In this document: one piece after another, positions 25,999 through 34,376 of the stretch
How the letters are laid out: every line of letters begins with the position of its first letter
How positions within the stretch are numbered: the stretch's first letter is position 1
Origin: a bacterium
GTDB taxonomy: Bacteria; Zhuqueibacterota; QNDG01; JAGLOF01
Direction: 5' to 3'
DNA: 38,200 bases
NCBI GenBank assembly: GCA_023139105.1
Contig: JAGLOF010000047.1
Span: 1 to 38,200 of the forward strand
Made by a program: the position numbers and the translations under genes
Notes under the pieces: model-generated
What the model was told of the DNA's origin: nothing
The model's database searches: none
The model's input: the letters and a program-made list of their open reading frames with translations, nothing else

Positions 25999-27570
25999 TT
26001 ATCTGAATTTAATAAAATCAGGACTCTCAGTAGCATTCGCCGCATTCCAGACGGTGAGGAAAGTTAACCTGGTTATGCGCTCCATTTTTATCGCGCTGAT
26101 TGTTTCAACATCATCAGTAGGCTTATGCAGATGCTCAGTATCACCACAATTAAAGAAGAGAACAGGAATCCCCTTCCGGTAATAAGGGAAGTGATCACTC
26201 TGCCTGAACCAATCGATAGTGCCTGCAGGATTCAGTCCGGTCATCTTTTCTATCTTCATGCCAATGGTCTCATTGGCTTTTTCACAAATCGCTGTCAATT
26301 TATTACTGGATTTGTGTCCAACAAGGTTCAGTGTGTTGGGATCATTACGACTTATCATATCCAGACAAATCATTGCCGAAATGGTTTTATCTGAGGAGAA
26401 TTGGTATCTGCTGTTATAAGTTGATCCCCATAAACCTTTTTCCTCGCCTGTATAAGCAATAAGTAGGATGGATCTTTTCGGTTTAAGATTGAACAGCGTC
26501 AAAGCCTGTGCAATTTCCATAATCGCAGCAGTGCCGGAAGCATTATCATCTGCGCCATTACAGACTTCACCATTTTGAAGCCCGATATGATCATAATGCG
26601 CTCCGACAATAATCAATTCATCTTTTAATAACGGATCACTACCTTCAATAAGTGTCCATACATTTGATGTTTTTTTATGTTCGGATCGTAATTGTGTCTC
26701 CATTGAGACACGTATACCTTCAATATTCATGCTCATTGGTTTTGCTGTGTTTTCAATTGTATCGAAAAGATCAATCAATGTTGTCTCAGCTCCAGTCAGC
26801 ATGGTAGAACTCAATTTTTTGCTAATATGCATGGAGATTGGTTTGCGTCCGTTAATCCACTGCATTTTGAATTTAGCGGTAAATTTGGGTGGGCGACGCA
26901 TGAGGCTTGCCCAACTATTGGGGGGACGACGCATTTTTTTGTGCGGATTCCGTAAAAGTAGTACTCCCGCAGCCCCATGTATCTTTGCATTTATGAGTTT
27001 TGTCTCAATCTTTGCATGCTCAGTTAATTGAGTGCCGGCAAATATACTGGCATTATCATCAAGTTGTGGCTCTTTTGTAAAGATCAATACAACTTTATCC
27101 GTCACATCAATACCGGCATAATCATCATAGTTATATTCAGGTGCAGTAATGCCATATCCTGCAAAACACAATTCCTTATTATTGATCCTTCCATTTCCTG
27201 TTTCCTGTAGCGGCACAAAATCAGTCTTTATCTTATACATCGTTTCAATTTTATTTTTAATTACAGACAATGTATTAGGAGAATCAAGCTCAGGCCTATA
27301 AACCTCAAATGTCTGAAAGAAATTGCCATCCGGTCCTGCACCCTTAAGTCCTGATTTCAGGAATTGTGCTGAAATATAGTTTGCAGCAGAGTCAAGTTGA
27401 ATACTGGGTGTATCGCGTCCCTGAAACCATTCATCTGCCAGAAGTTGAACATGAGTCATTAATTCTTCTGCAGTAATTGAATTAGATGCATCTTCTATTG
27501 GATTTTGCGCAGAAAGAGTGCTGAAAATCAAGAACGCTACCCACATTAGTAATTTATATATTTTTTTCAT
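25999..27570 (-). CDS. Exported M28-family metallopeptidase (copy A)
   Basis: A 523-residue zinc aminopeptidase-like protein of the M28 family. It has a signal peptide ending near SAQ, then an inserted PA-type lid domain (FAGYGITAPEYNYDDY and GAAGVLLLRNPHKK). The metal centre is intact: HYDH in VGAHYDHIG, DD in GADDNASG, EE in TGEEKGLWG, the Asp of LDMISRND and the final His in EHLHKPTDD. It probably removes N-terminal residues from peptides outside the cytoplasm. GTG 27576 is the longest start, but ATG 27570 is better placed after GAG. It follows lipoprotein A by a short gap and is one of three paralogues. Confidence 0.9.
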   Translation of the reverse strand: MKKIYKLLMWVAFLIFSTLSAQNPIEDASNSITAEELMTHVQLLADEWFQGRDTPSIQLDSAANYISAQFLKSGLKGAGPDGNFFQTFEVYRPELDSPNTLSVIKNKIETMYKIKTDFVPLQETGNGRINNKELCFAGYGITAPEYNYDDYAGIDVTDKVVLIFTKEPQLDDNASIFAGTQLTEHAKIETKLINAKIHGAAGVLLLRNPHKKMRRPPNSWASLMRRPPKFTAKFKMQWINGRKPISMHISKKLSSTMLTGAETTLIDLFDTIENTAKPMSMNIEGIRVSMETQLRSEHKKTSNVWTLIEGSDPLLKDELIIVGAHYDHIGLQNGEVCNGADDNASGTAAIMEIAQALTLFNLKPKRSILLIAYTGEEKGLWGSTYNSRYQFSSDKTISAMICLDMISRNDPNTLNLVGHKSSNKLTAICEKANETIGMKIEKMTGLNPAGTIDWFRQSDHFPYYRKGIPVLFFNCGDTEHLHKPTDDVETISAIKMERITRLTFLTVWNAANATESPDFIKFR

Positions 27571-27585
27571 GGTCACTCTTTTCTT

Positions 27586-28470
27586 TTATTTTATTAGGCA
27601 AATAGATGCATTTGTCTCGACAGTCATAGGCATAATTAGATTCTGTGAACCCGTCATTATTAATGTTGTTTCTGTAATAGTATTTATATCAGATTTTACA
27701 AGATGGCCTTTTGCAAAATCTATATAGAAACAAAGTTCACTTTCCAGATCACCTTCCACGGTAATATCCATATCGCCTTGCTTACCAGAGCCATCTATTG
27801 TTCCGGTACCAGCGGATGTAATTTTTACGCATGATTGATTATTTATTGTTTCAAAACCATCGAATTTATATAATTTTTCAATAATTGTAGTGATATTCAT
27901 TCCTTGTTTTTCTATTACGGTTGTATCCAGCTTGGTCCAATTTTGTCCCAATGTTATAGCTTCCTCTGGCAGGTTTGGCAAGATATTATGAAGAATATCA
28001 CTAATATTCTGCTGTCCGCCATTCATTGGGCCCAAGTCTATTGAAAGTGAATCAGTATCAATCATCTTTTCCACTCCCCAGGGAGTACTGGATAGGGTAA
28101 ACGGTTTGCCAATTAATTTTGATAAATCCGGATTTGAATTTCCTTGTGGGCCCACAATATCCATTGAAAGATCATTAACAACTATTTTTCCTGTAAATTC
28201 ATCTGTATTTTCAATATTTTGACCGATAAGTGTATATAATGCCTGTGTAGTTATTGTTGTCTCCATGGTCTGACCCATTGCTTCCATAACCTGAGAATTT
28301 TTAAAAATATATTTATATTTTAAATTGTCACCTTCATTGAGACAATATGAAATATAAAGGCCATCCTGAGGATTACCTTTATATACTTGTTGTGTACTAC
28401 TACAGCCAGTGATCATTATAATTGTCATTGCAATCCCGATAATGCCCTTTGACAGGTTGGTTGTTTTCAT
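27586..28470 (-). CDS. Lipoprotein of DUF6263-like family (copy A)
   Basis: A 294-residue lipoprotein: the signal ends in the lipobox ITGC, followed by SSTQQVYKG. The body is mostly beta-strand, with a G-E-x-LKYKYIF start and segments such as VMEAMGQTMET, PQGNSNPDLSKLIGKPF and SVKIT-like strands. It is clearly paralogous to copy B (30286-31173), sharing the MGQ(T/A)MEM segment, SPQG/GPQG and the closing MP(M/I)(T/S)VET. The fold resembles DUF6263 proteins of FCB bacteria, but function is unknown. It sits directly upstream of M28 copy A and is likely cotranscribed with it; a 12-bp dyad lies just upstream of its start. Confidence 0.65.
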   Translation of the reverse strand: MKTTNLSKGIIGIAMTIIMITGCSSTQQVYKGNPQDGLYISYCLNEGDNLKYKYIFKNSQVMEAMGQTMETTITTQALYTLIGQNIENTDEFTGKIVVNDLSMDIVGPQGNSNPDLSKLIGKPFTLSSTPWGVEKMIDTDSLSIDLGPMNGGQQNISDILHNILPNLPEEAITLGQNWTKLDTTVIEKQGMNITTIIEKLYKFDGFETINNQSCVKITSAGTGTIDGSGKQGDMDITVEGDLESELCFYIDFAKGHLVKSDINTITETTLIMTGSQNLIMPMTVETNASICLIK

Positions 28471-28521
28471 TGTTGTGCCCTTTCAGATTTGTGTAAATTA
28501 AGTAATTGAGTATTTTTATTG

Positions 28522-28553
28522 CTGCATATACTGTACATACGCAGTATATGCAG
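28522..28553. promoter_or_regulatory. Perfect 12-bp inverted repeat upstream of lipoprotein A
   Basis: CTGCATATACTG (28522-28533) and CAGTATATGCAG (28542-28553) are perfect reverse complements with an 8-nt spacer, 52-83 bases before the lipoprotein A start codon. This could be an operator for a dimeric regulator or a hairpin in the leader. It is the only such site in the array. Confidence 0.5.
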
Positions 28554-28671
28554 TATGGTTTCAATTATTTTATTTGTTGTGTATCTGACAATTGTCATTT
28601 TTGATAATAAAGTCAAGAAAAGAGTTGGAGCTATGTTTGTATGGCGGTGTGTGATTAAAAAGTATAGTTTT

Positions 28672-28704
28672 AAAAGGCCCAAACCGGTGTGGTTTGGGCC
28701 TTTT
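28672..28704. terminator. Terminator downstream of M28 copy B
   Basis: AAAAGGCCCAAACC (28672-28685) and GGTTTGGGCCTTTT (28691-28704) form a perfect 14-bp stem with a 5-nt loop. The A/T ends make it function in both directions. It lies 22 bases past the M28 copy B stop on the minus strand, so it ends that unit before lipoprotein A. Confidence 0.92.
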
Positions 28705-28725
28705 AAATAAAGTATAAATTATTAT

Positions 28726-30264
28726 TTAACGAAATTTAATGTAGTCGGGTCTATCTACCGAATTAGCTGTTTTCAGTGCAGTTAAGAAAATTAGTCTTGT
28801 GATTCGCTCCATTTTTTCCGGGATGATTTTTTCACAATCATCTGTGGGTTGATGAAGGTCTTCGGTATCACCACAGTTAAAGAACAAGACAGGGACACCC
28901 TTTTTGTAGAATGGATAATGGTCACTCTGTAGGAACCAGTCACTGGTCTTTGTCATATCCATGCCGATGATTTCATTGGCATTGTCGCAATTTGCTGTAA
29001 GTGTTTCACTGCATTTGTCGCCTATTATTACAACGGCATTTGTGTCATTGCGACTTATCATATCCAGACAGAACATTGCAGCTGTATTTTCCATGGGCAT
29101 CAACGGATTATCAGTATAATGATAAGATCCGAACAGGCCCTTTTCCTCACCGGAATATGTCATAAATAACATGGAACGTTTCGGAGGTTGATCTAACATG
29201 GCAAATGCCTCTGCCAGCTCTATTACACCGGATGTGCCAGATGCATTGTCGTCAGCACCATTGTAGATTTCACCTTTTTGAACTCCGACATGGTCGTAAT
29301 GGCCGCCTATGATTACAAGTTCATCTTTGAGTAGAGGGTCACTGCCTTCCAGATAAGCCCAGACATTTTGTGTAACATTCTTCTCAATGTCCAGCCTGGT
29401 CTCCATTGTTACCTTTATTCCACTGAGTTCAAAGGACCGCGGTTGTAGATCAGAATCAATGTTATCAAAGAGTTCAACAAGTGTTTGGCCGGATCCTTCA
29501 AGCAGTGCCTTGCCGAGTTTTTTACCCAATTGCATGGCTGCAAGGCTTCCACCTTTAATTGTTTCACGTTTAAGCGGTACAGCGTTAACCGGTGCATTAC
29601 GCATCAGGCTAGGCCAGGAATTAGGCGGACGCCTGAAATTTCTATGAGGATTTGAAATAAGTAACAGGCCAATAGCCCCATGTTCCAGGGCATTTTCTAC
29701 TTTAACGCGTAATCTGGCATAGTCTGAGTTTTGTGCTCCTGAAAATATACTGGATGTGTCTTTAGCTTGAGGTTCGCCAGTGAAGATCAAGACAATTTTA
29801 TTTTGCACATCTATCTCAGCATAGTCATCATAATTATATTCAGGTGCTGTAATTCCATATCCGGCAAAGATCACGGCTGTTTCTTCAATAATGCCATTTT
29901 TTGAAACAGCCAATGGTACAAAGTCTTTCTTGATTTTGTATGCTGTAACTGTGCCGTCGTTGATTAATGAAATTCCATTACCTTTACCTAGTTTTGATCT
30001 GAGAACATTGAAATGCTGATAATAACTACCTTGAGGGGCTGTCAAACCGCCTGCCATGAACTGCTGACTAATATATGCAGCAGCTGAATCCAATTCAGCA
30101 CTGGGTGTATCGCGGCCATTCATGGCATCATCAGCTAAAAAGTAAACATGGTTTTTAAGCTCTTCAGCTGTAATAGATTTTAATGCCTTGTCAATGTTGC
30201 TTTGACCCCAGGCCAGATTCAGACCAAATAGACATATAAAGAAAAGTGTAGAACGTTTTTGCAT
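28726..30264 (-). CDS. Exported M28-family metallopeptidase (copy B)
   Basis: A 512-residue paralogue of copy A with the same architecture: signal peptide (ends about LAWGQ), FAGYGITAPEYNYDDY, a PA-type insertion and a complete M28 metal centre (GGHYDHVG, GADDNASG, SGEEKGLFG, LDMISRND, DLHQPTDD). AAAGGAAAAG lies 6 nt before the ATG. It begins 21 bases after the stop of lipoprotein B, which is upstream on the same strand. Copies A and B look more alike than either does to copy C, so the lipoprotein-peptidase unit was probably duplicated as a whole. Confidence 0.9.
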   Translation of the reverse strand: MQKRSTLFFICLFGLNLAWGQSNIDKALKSITAEELKNHVYFLADDAMNGRDTPSAELDSAAAYISQQFMAGGLTAPQGSYYQHFNVLRSKLGKGNGISLINDGTVTAYKIKKDFVPLAVSKNGIIEETAVIFAGYGITAPEYNYDDYAEIDVQNKIVLIFTGEPQAKDTSSIFSGAQNSDYARLRVKVENALEHGAIGLLLISNPHRNFRRPPNSWPSLMRNAPVNAVPLKRETIKGGSLAAMQLGKKLGKALLEGSGQTLVELFDNIDSDLQPRSFELSGIKVTMETRLDIEKNVTQNVWAYLEGSDPLLKDELVIIGGHYDHVGVQKGEIYNGADDNASGTSGVIELAEAFAMLDQPPKRSMLFMTYSGEEKGLFGSYHYTDNPLMPMENTAAMFCLDMISRNDTNAVVIIGDKCSETLTANCDNANEIIGMDMTKTSDWFLQSDHYPFYKKGVPVLFFNCGDTEDLHQPTDDCEKIIPEKMERITRLIFLTALKTANSVDRPDYIKFR

Positions 30265-30285
30265 GATCTTTTCCTTTGCCCTGTG

Positions 30286-31173
30286 CTACTTGATAAGAGT
30301 GATTATATTTGTTGTTTCTACTGACATGGGTATGGTCATATTAGCTGCACCACTAACTGCAGCACTGCCTTCCATTAAACTCAAAGACTCGGTCTTTACC
30401 AGTTTTCCTACCTTATAGGCAAAGTAAAATGTTGAGCTGTTTTCCATGTCACCTTCTATTGTGAACTGAGCACCCTGTTGTTCACCGCCGCCATCAATTG
30501 TTCCTTCACCGATAGAGACAATTTTAATACAGGACATATTATCTATCAATTCAACAGCTTCAAATGTGTAGGTAGTGTTGATGATTATATTCATTTCACT
30601 GCCCATTTGTGGTGTAATAGTTGTATCTGATTTACTCCAGGAGTCACCAATTTTAATGGGTGTTGCGGGGAGATCCTGAAAGATTTTAAATATATTTTTA
30701 AAGGCAGTTTGTGAGCCGCCGCCCATTTGTCCCATGTCAACTTTTACTGAGTCAATTCCTTCAATAACTTCTTCACCACTTGGAGAGAGGTTGAATGGGA
30801 ATTTTTGACCAACAAAACCAGAGACATCAGCTTCATTTTTACCTTGTGGACTGGTAGCGTTTATTTTGATTTTATCAATTCTCAATGATCCTTTTATGCC
30901 TTCATCTTTAAGCACGTTGTCACAGTTGATTGTTATAGAAGCAATGGATTCTACGCTCATCTCCATTGCCTGTCCCATCATTTCCATGGTAGTTGCATTG
31001 TTCATGTTGATATCATATTTCCACTCTTGTCCTTTGTCCAGATTGTACATTAATGTAAGTCCGGTTTCAGGTGTCCCCTTATAAAGTTTGGCAGTGCTGC
31101 CACAACCGGACAAGAGTACAATTGATAATACAGTGATAGTAATAGCGATAAGATGTGTTTTTGGAAATTTCAT
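30286..31173 (-). CDS. Lipoprotein of DUF6263-like family (copy B)
   Basis: A 295-residue lipoprotein with lipobox LSGC and the same beta-rich pattern as copy A: MYNLDKGQEWKYDINMNN at the start, MMGQAMEMSVES, ATSPQGKNEADVSG, and a final IPMSVETTNIITLIK. A strong AGGAGGAAAG site precedes the ATG. Both copies place a soluble, possibly membrane-anchored partner next to an M28 peptidase. A periplasmic binding or chaperoning role is plausible but not shown by any motif. Confidence 0.65.
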   Translation of the reverse strand: MKFPKTHLIAITITVLSIVLLSGCGSTAKLYKGTPETGLTLMYNLDKGQEWKYDINMNNATTMEMMGQAMEMSVESIASITINCDNVLKDEGIKGSLRIDKIKINATSPQGKNEADVSGFVGQKFPFNLSPSGEEVIEGIDSVKVDMGQMGGGSQTAFKNIFKIFQDLPATPIKIGDSWSKSDTTITPQMGSEMNIIINTTYTFEAVELIDNMSCIKIVSIGEGTIDGGGEQQGAQFTIEGDMENSSTFYFAYKVGKLVKTESLSLMEGSAAVSGAANMTIPMSVETTNIITLIK

Positions 31174-31267
31174 TCTTTCCTCCTGGGATTCATTTAATAA
31201 TTTTTTTTATGGGACGATATATTTAACATGTTAAAGTAAAAATAATTCAATGATGAATCAATGCTTT

Positions 31268-32815
31268 TTAGTGATCGAGTGGAGAATCCGGATCTTCAAT
31301 GAAAATAATTTTATTCGGATTATTTGCAATCTGCCGAATGAGCATATACAGAGATTTGCATACACGGCTCATGCCATCCCAGTCAATACGGTCAATTGTA
31401 TCATCAACCGTATGATATTGTGGATGAAAGCCTGTACTTACGTCCAATACGGCAATTCTTTTTTTATAGAATGGTACATGATCACTGCGACTGACTTTGG
31501 GATCATCTACAAAACACAGATCATGTTGACTGAAAATATTAGGAACCAGAGTATCCCATCCTGCTGATGTTTGTGTGCCGGAGATATATACTTTGGATGA
31601 GTCCAGGCGCCCAATCATGTCCATATTGATATAGCAGGCAATTTTAGTTAAAGGCCAAAGTGGTGTCTCTACAAAATATTTAGAACCCAGCAGCCCTTTT
31701 TCTTCACCCGCCCATGCGGAAAATATTAAGCTTCTGGCAGGTGGAACAGGTTGTGCTGCAAAAGCGGCTGCTAATGCTAATACGCCAGCTGTGCCGGAAG
31801 CATTATCATCTGCTCCAAGGTAGAAAGTGGAATCATTCTGAGCACCGAGATGGTCATAATGGGCACCGATGATAATTGCTTCATGTTTAAGTACAGGATC
31901 TATTCCTTCAATATATGCAACCACATTATTGACGATGGCACTATCTTTAAGGAAATTTATGTTGAACTCTGCCTGTAAAGACGGCAGTATCCGGGATTGT
32001 GGGATAAGCGTGCTGTCAATAAGGGCTTGAAGTTTTAAGAGATCTATTTGTTTATCATTAGTCAGTTTTTCAGCAGTTCTATTACCAATATGAATAGCCG
32101 GGATAGATCCTTTGAGTTCAGATGCAAGCCTGTATGATAGTGCTTTAAAATTTGGCTTTCTCATAAGAGACGGCCAAATATTGGGTGGCCGACGGAAATT
32201 ACTATTAAGAGGGTTTGATAGAATTATTGCACCCACTGCACCATGTTTCTTTGCGTTGTTTAATTTATATTGAAGCTTGGCATATTTTGTTTTTTTTATG
32301 CCTGCAAATATGGATGATGAATCTTGCTGTTGTGGTTCCTGAGTGAGTATCCAAACAATGGCTCCGTTCACATCTATGTTTTCATAATCATCATAATTGT
32401 ATTCAGGAGCCGTTATTCCATAGCCAACAAATATGACATGTGATTTAACATATCCGCTACCTGATAAAGGGTGTGGGATAAAATCTTTTTTCAGCCTGTA
32501 GGCATTTTTATTATTATTGAAATTTAGAGTGTTATTTTTATCCAATCGAGTTCTTATCAAGTAGAATGGTTGATGAAAAGAGTGAGGAGTGGAAGAGTGC
32601 AGGTTTAATTCCTTAAAGCAGCTGGCAATATATGACGCTGATGAATCAAGTTCAGAGCTGGGTGTGTTTCTACCTCTCAAAGCAGGATCTGTAAAAAATT
32701 TTACATGAACTTTAATGTCTCCAGGAGAAAGATAGTCCATTTGTTGAGATTGAGAAAATAGTTGATTACTGCATAAAATAATCGCCAAAATAAATAGAGG
32801 AGAAGAACGTAACAT
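31268..32815 (-). CDS. Exported M28-family metallopeptidase (copy C)
   Basis: A 515-residue M28 peptidase, the most divergent of the three. It has a signal peptide (ending about FSQSQ), the shared FVGYGITAPEYNYDDY and GAVGAIILSNP blocks, and ligands in GAHYDHLG, GADDNASG, AGEEKGLLG, MDMIGRLD and QYHTVDD. AAAGGA is well placed before the ATG. It is the first gene of the minus-strand array, followed after 94 bases by lipoprotein B. Unlike copies A and B it has no lipoprotein gene in front of it, so it may be the ancestral copy or the leader of the unit. Confidence 0.9.
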   Translation of the reverse strand: MLRSSPLFILAIILCSNQLFSQSQQMDYLSPGDIKVHVKFFTDPALRGRNTPSSELDSSASYIASCFKELNLHSSTPHSFHQPFYLIRTRLDKNNTLNFNNNKNAYRLKKDFIPHPLSGSGYVKSHVIFVGYGITAPEYNYDDYENIDVNGAIVWILTQEPQQQDSSSIFAGIKKTKYAKLQYKLNNAKKHGAVGAIILSNPLNSNFRRPPNIWPSLMRKPNFKALSYRLASELKGSIPAIHIGNRTAEKLTNDKQIDLLKLQALIDSTLIPQSRILPSLQAEFNINFLKDSAIVNNVVAYIEGIDPVLKHEAIIIGAHYDHLGAQNDSTFYLGADDNASGTAGVLALAAAFAAQPVPPARSLIFSAWAGEEKGLLGSKYFVETPLWPLTKIACYINMDMIGRLDSSKVYISGTQTSAGWDTLVPNIFSQHDLCFVDDPKVSRSDHVPFYKKRIAVLDVSTGFHPQYHTVDDTIDRIDWDGMSRVCKSLYMLIRQIANNPNKIIFIEDPDSPLDH

Positions 32816-33011
32816 ATTTAATCCTTTAAATTATAGTTAGAGTGTGAAAAGGTAATAAAAAATTTCATGGAAACAAATTTTTTTTATTATAGCTTGTTTT
32901 TTTTCAGTTTTGGTATAGATCTGAAATTAGTGAACAGAATTTTTAAAAAATGGTTGCAAACTTGATAATATATATATAAATTGATGTGTTCTATAAAAGA
33001 CGGGAGGAGGT

Positions 33012-33209
33012 ATGGATACAACTCCAGGATTTGAACTTGTTTTAACATGTGAATGTTGTGGCCATGTTGAACACAGACAGGCAGTTGATTATGATGATTG
33101 TCTCCGGCAATATAAAGATTATCATTGTCCGGCAGATTGCGGCCCTAATCTATTGAGTTATATTGCAATGCCGAAAATAAAGATCTCTAAACCTGTATTT
33201 TTCTCTTGA
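33012..33209 (+). CDS. Cys-rich small protein, probable metal-binding
   Basis: A 65-residue protein with an excellent GGAGGAGG site. It carries Cys/His pairs LTCECCGHVEH and HCPADCGPN separated by an acidic stretch (AVDYDDCLRQYKDY), suggesting a zinc-ribbon-like fold. No known family is recognised. It precedes the tRNA cluster in the same direction. Confidence 0.55.
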   Translation: MDTTPGFELVLTCECCGHVEHRQAVDYDDCLRQYKDYHCPADCGPNLLSYIAMPKIKISKPVFFS

Positions 33210-33244
33210 CTTTGACCAAAAAATTATTAAATTAGTAGTCCGTT

Positions 33245-33379
33245 GTGAAGCTGATAATTGTTCTTTTTTTACTCTGTACACTCTTTGGATTAAGCCGTGC
33301 TGCAAAAAATCAGCGAAAAGCTTTGCGAGAAAGACGTAAAGCGATTCTACGGCGACTACGGCAAGAAGAAGAGATATAA
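33245..33379 (+). CDS. 44-aa membrane-anchored basic mini-protein (candidate)
   Basis: GTG opens a 44-codon frame ending 1 base before tRNA-Gly: hydrophobic LIIVLFLLCTLFGL, then a strongly basic helix (KNQRKALRERRKAILRRLRQ) and an acidic end. The pattern (one membrane helix plus charged coiled coil) resembles many small inner-membrane proteins. No clear ribosome binding site is seen, so this could be chance. Confidence 0.4.
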   Translation: MKLIIVLFLLCTLFGLSRAAKNQRKALRERRKAILRRLRQEEEI

Positions 33380-33380
33380 C

Positions 33381-33453
33381 GCGGGAATAGCTCAGTTGGT
33401 AGAGCATCACGTTGCCAACGTGAATGTCGCGGGTTCGAGTCCCGTTTCCCGCT
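33381..33453 (+). tRNA. tRNA-Gly (anticodon GCC)
   Basis: Acceptor arms GCGGGAA (33381) and TTCCCGC (33446-33452) pair fully; the anticodon loop reads TTGCCAA; the T arm holds GGGTTCGAGTCCC. Discriminator base is T and no CCA is encoded. A run of seven T's follows, before tRNA-Cys. Confidence 0.97.
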
Positions 33454-33463
33454 CTTTTTTTAT

Positions 33464-33535
<72 letters not shown>

Positions 33536-33547
33536 CTAGCCATATCA

Positions 33548-33633
33548 GCCGGGATGGCGGAATTGGTAGACGCAAGGGACTTAAAATCCCTCGTTTCGTA
33601 AGGAACGTGCCGGTTCGAGCCCGGCTCCCGGTA
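33548..33633 (+). tRNA. tRNA-Leu (anticodon TAA)
   Basis: Acceptor GCCGGGA (33548-33554) pairs with TCCCGGT (33626-33632, a G-T first pair); the anticodon arm is AGGGA-CTTAAAA-TCCCT; a long variable arm (CGTTTCGTAAGGAACG) marks a class II tRNA; the T arm holds CCGGTTCGAGCCCGG. No encoded CCA. Confidence 0.97.
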
Positions 33634-33644
33634 CAAATAGAAAG

Positions 33645-33667
33645 CCCACCCTGCGGTGGGTTTTTTT
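33645..33667 (+). terminator. Rho-independent terminator of the tRNA cluster
   Basis: CCCACC (33645-33650) pairs with GGTGGG (33655-33660) across a CTGC loop and is followed by seven T's (33661-33667). It ends the tRNA transcript immediately before the HAD gene. Confidence 0.92.
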
Positions 33668-33682
33668 GTTAATGGAGGAGAT

Positions 33683-34354
33683 GTGTTTAAAACAATTATT
33701 TTTGATATGGATGGTGTCATTGTAGATTCTGAGCCTCTGCATATTATTGCCGAGAGGAAAACACTTGCACCCTTTAACCTGGATATCAAAGATGAAGAGT
33801 TCCATGCATATATGGGACAGACTCCAAAGATGTTATTAGAAGGTTTTATTGGCAAGTACACTTTGCCGGTAACAATAGAAGAATTGTATCCCATTCATGC
33901 GGCTAATCTTCTTTCTCTCTACCGTAGTGATGTCACTGTTCTACCAGGTGCTTTGGCGTTAATAGATAACCTGGTCAATTTTGGCATGCCACTGGGAATT
34001 GCTTCCAGTTCTGATATGGTATTGATTGAAGCGGTTGTTACTAAATTTAATCTGCATGATGCTTTTTCAGCTCTTACCAGCGGCCAGGAACTCACCCGCG
34101 TCAAGCCCAATCCTGATATATATTTGAAAGCCGCTGAGAGATTGTCTGTACAACCTTCAGATTGTTGTGCCATTGAAGATTCAACGGCTGGAGTCAATGC
34201 AGCAAAGGCTGCAGGAATGATGTGTATCGGATTTCAATCTCCAAACAGTCCTGGCCAGAATCATGATGCAGCTGATCTGGTTGTAGATGATCTTTGTCAG
34301 CTTTCGGTTGATACATTTAAAGCTTTATGGGATGCTGCACAATACACTCAGTGA
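33683..34354 (+). CDS. HAD-superfamily phosphatase (beta-phosphoglucomutase-like)
   Basis: A 223-residue haloacid-dehalogenase hydrolase of the beta-phosphoglucomutase/phosphoglycolate phosphatase type. Motif I is FDMDGVIVDSEP (nucleophile Asp8 and Asp10), motif II is IASSSD, motif III the Lys of RVKPNPDIY, and motif IV AIEDSTAGVNAAKAAG. The helical cap follows motif I. GTG 33683 follows GGAGG by about 4 nt; the longer reading frame from 33656 runs through the terminator and is unlikely. It precedes the ParB-like gene by 22 bases and may be in one unit with it. Substrate unknown. Confidence 0.9.
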   Translation: MFKTIIFDMDGVIVDSEPLHIIAERKTLAPFNLDIKDEEFHAYMGQTPKMLLEGFIGKYTLPVTIEELYPIHAANLLSLYRSDVTVLPGALALIDNLVNFGMPLGIASSSDMVLIEAVVTKFNLHDAFSALTSGQELTRVKPNPDIYLKAAERLSVQPSDCCAIEDSTAGVNAAKAAGMMCIGFQSPNSPGQNHDAADLVVDDLCQLSVDTFKALWDAAQYTQ

Positions 34355-34376
34355 ATTGAGTGATGAAGGAGACGTT

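Noticed and set aside
28467..28682. 71-aa minus-strand ORF upstream of lipoprotein A
   Set aside because: It overlaps the lipoprotein start, the dyad and the terminator; low-complexity composition.
28519..28710. 63-aa plus-strand ORF in the gap between lipoprotein A and M28-B
   Set aside because: It runs through the perfect terminator hairpin and the dyad and has no ribosome binding site.
32830..32835. TATAAT on the minus strand before M28-C
   Set aside because: It lies too close to the ribosome binding site and start codon to leave room for a normal leader.
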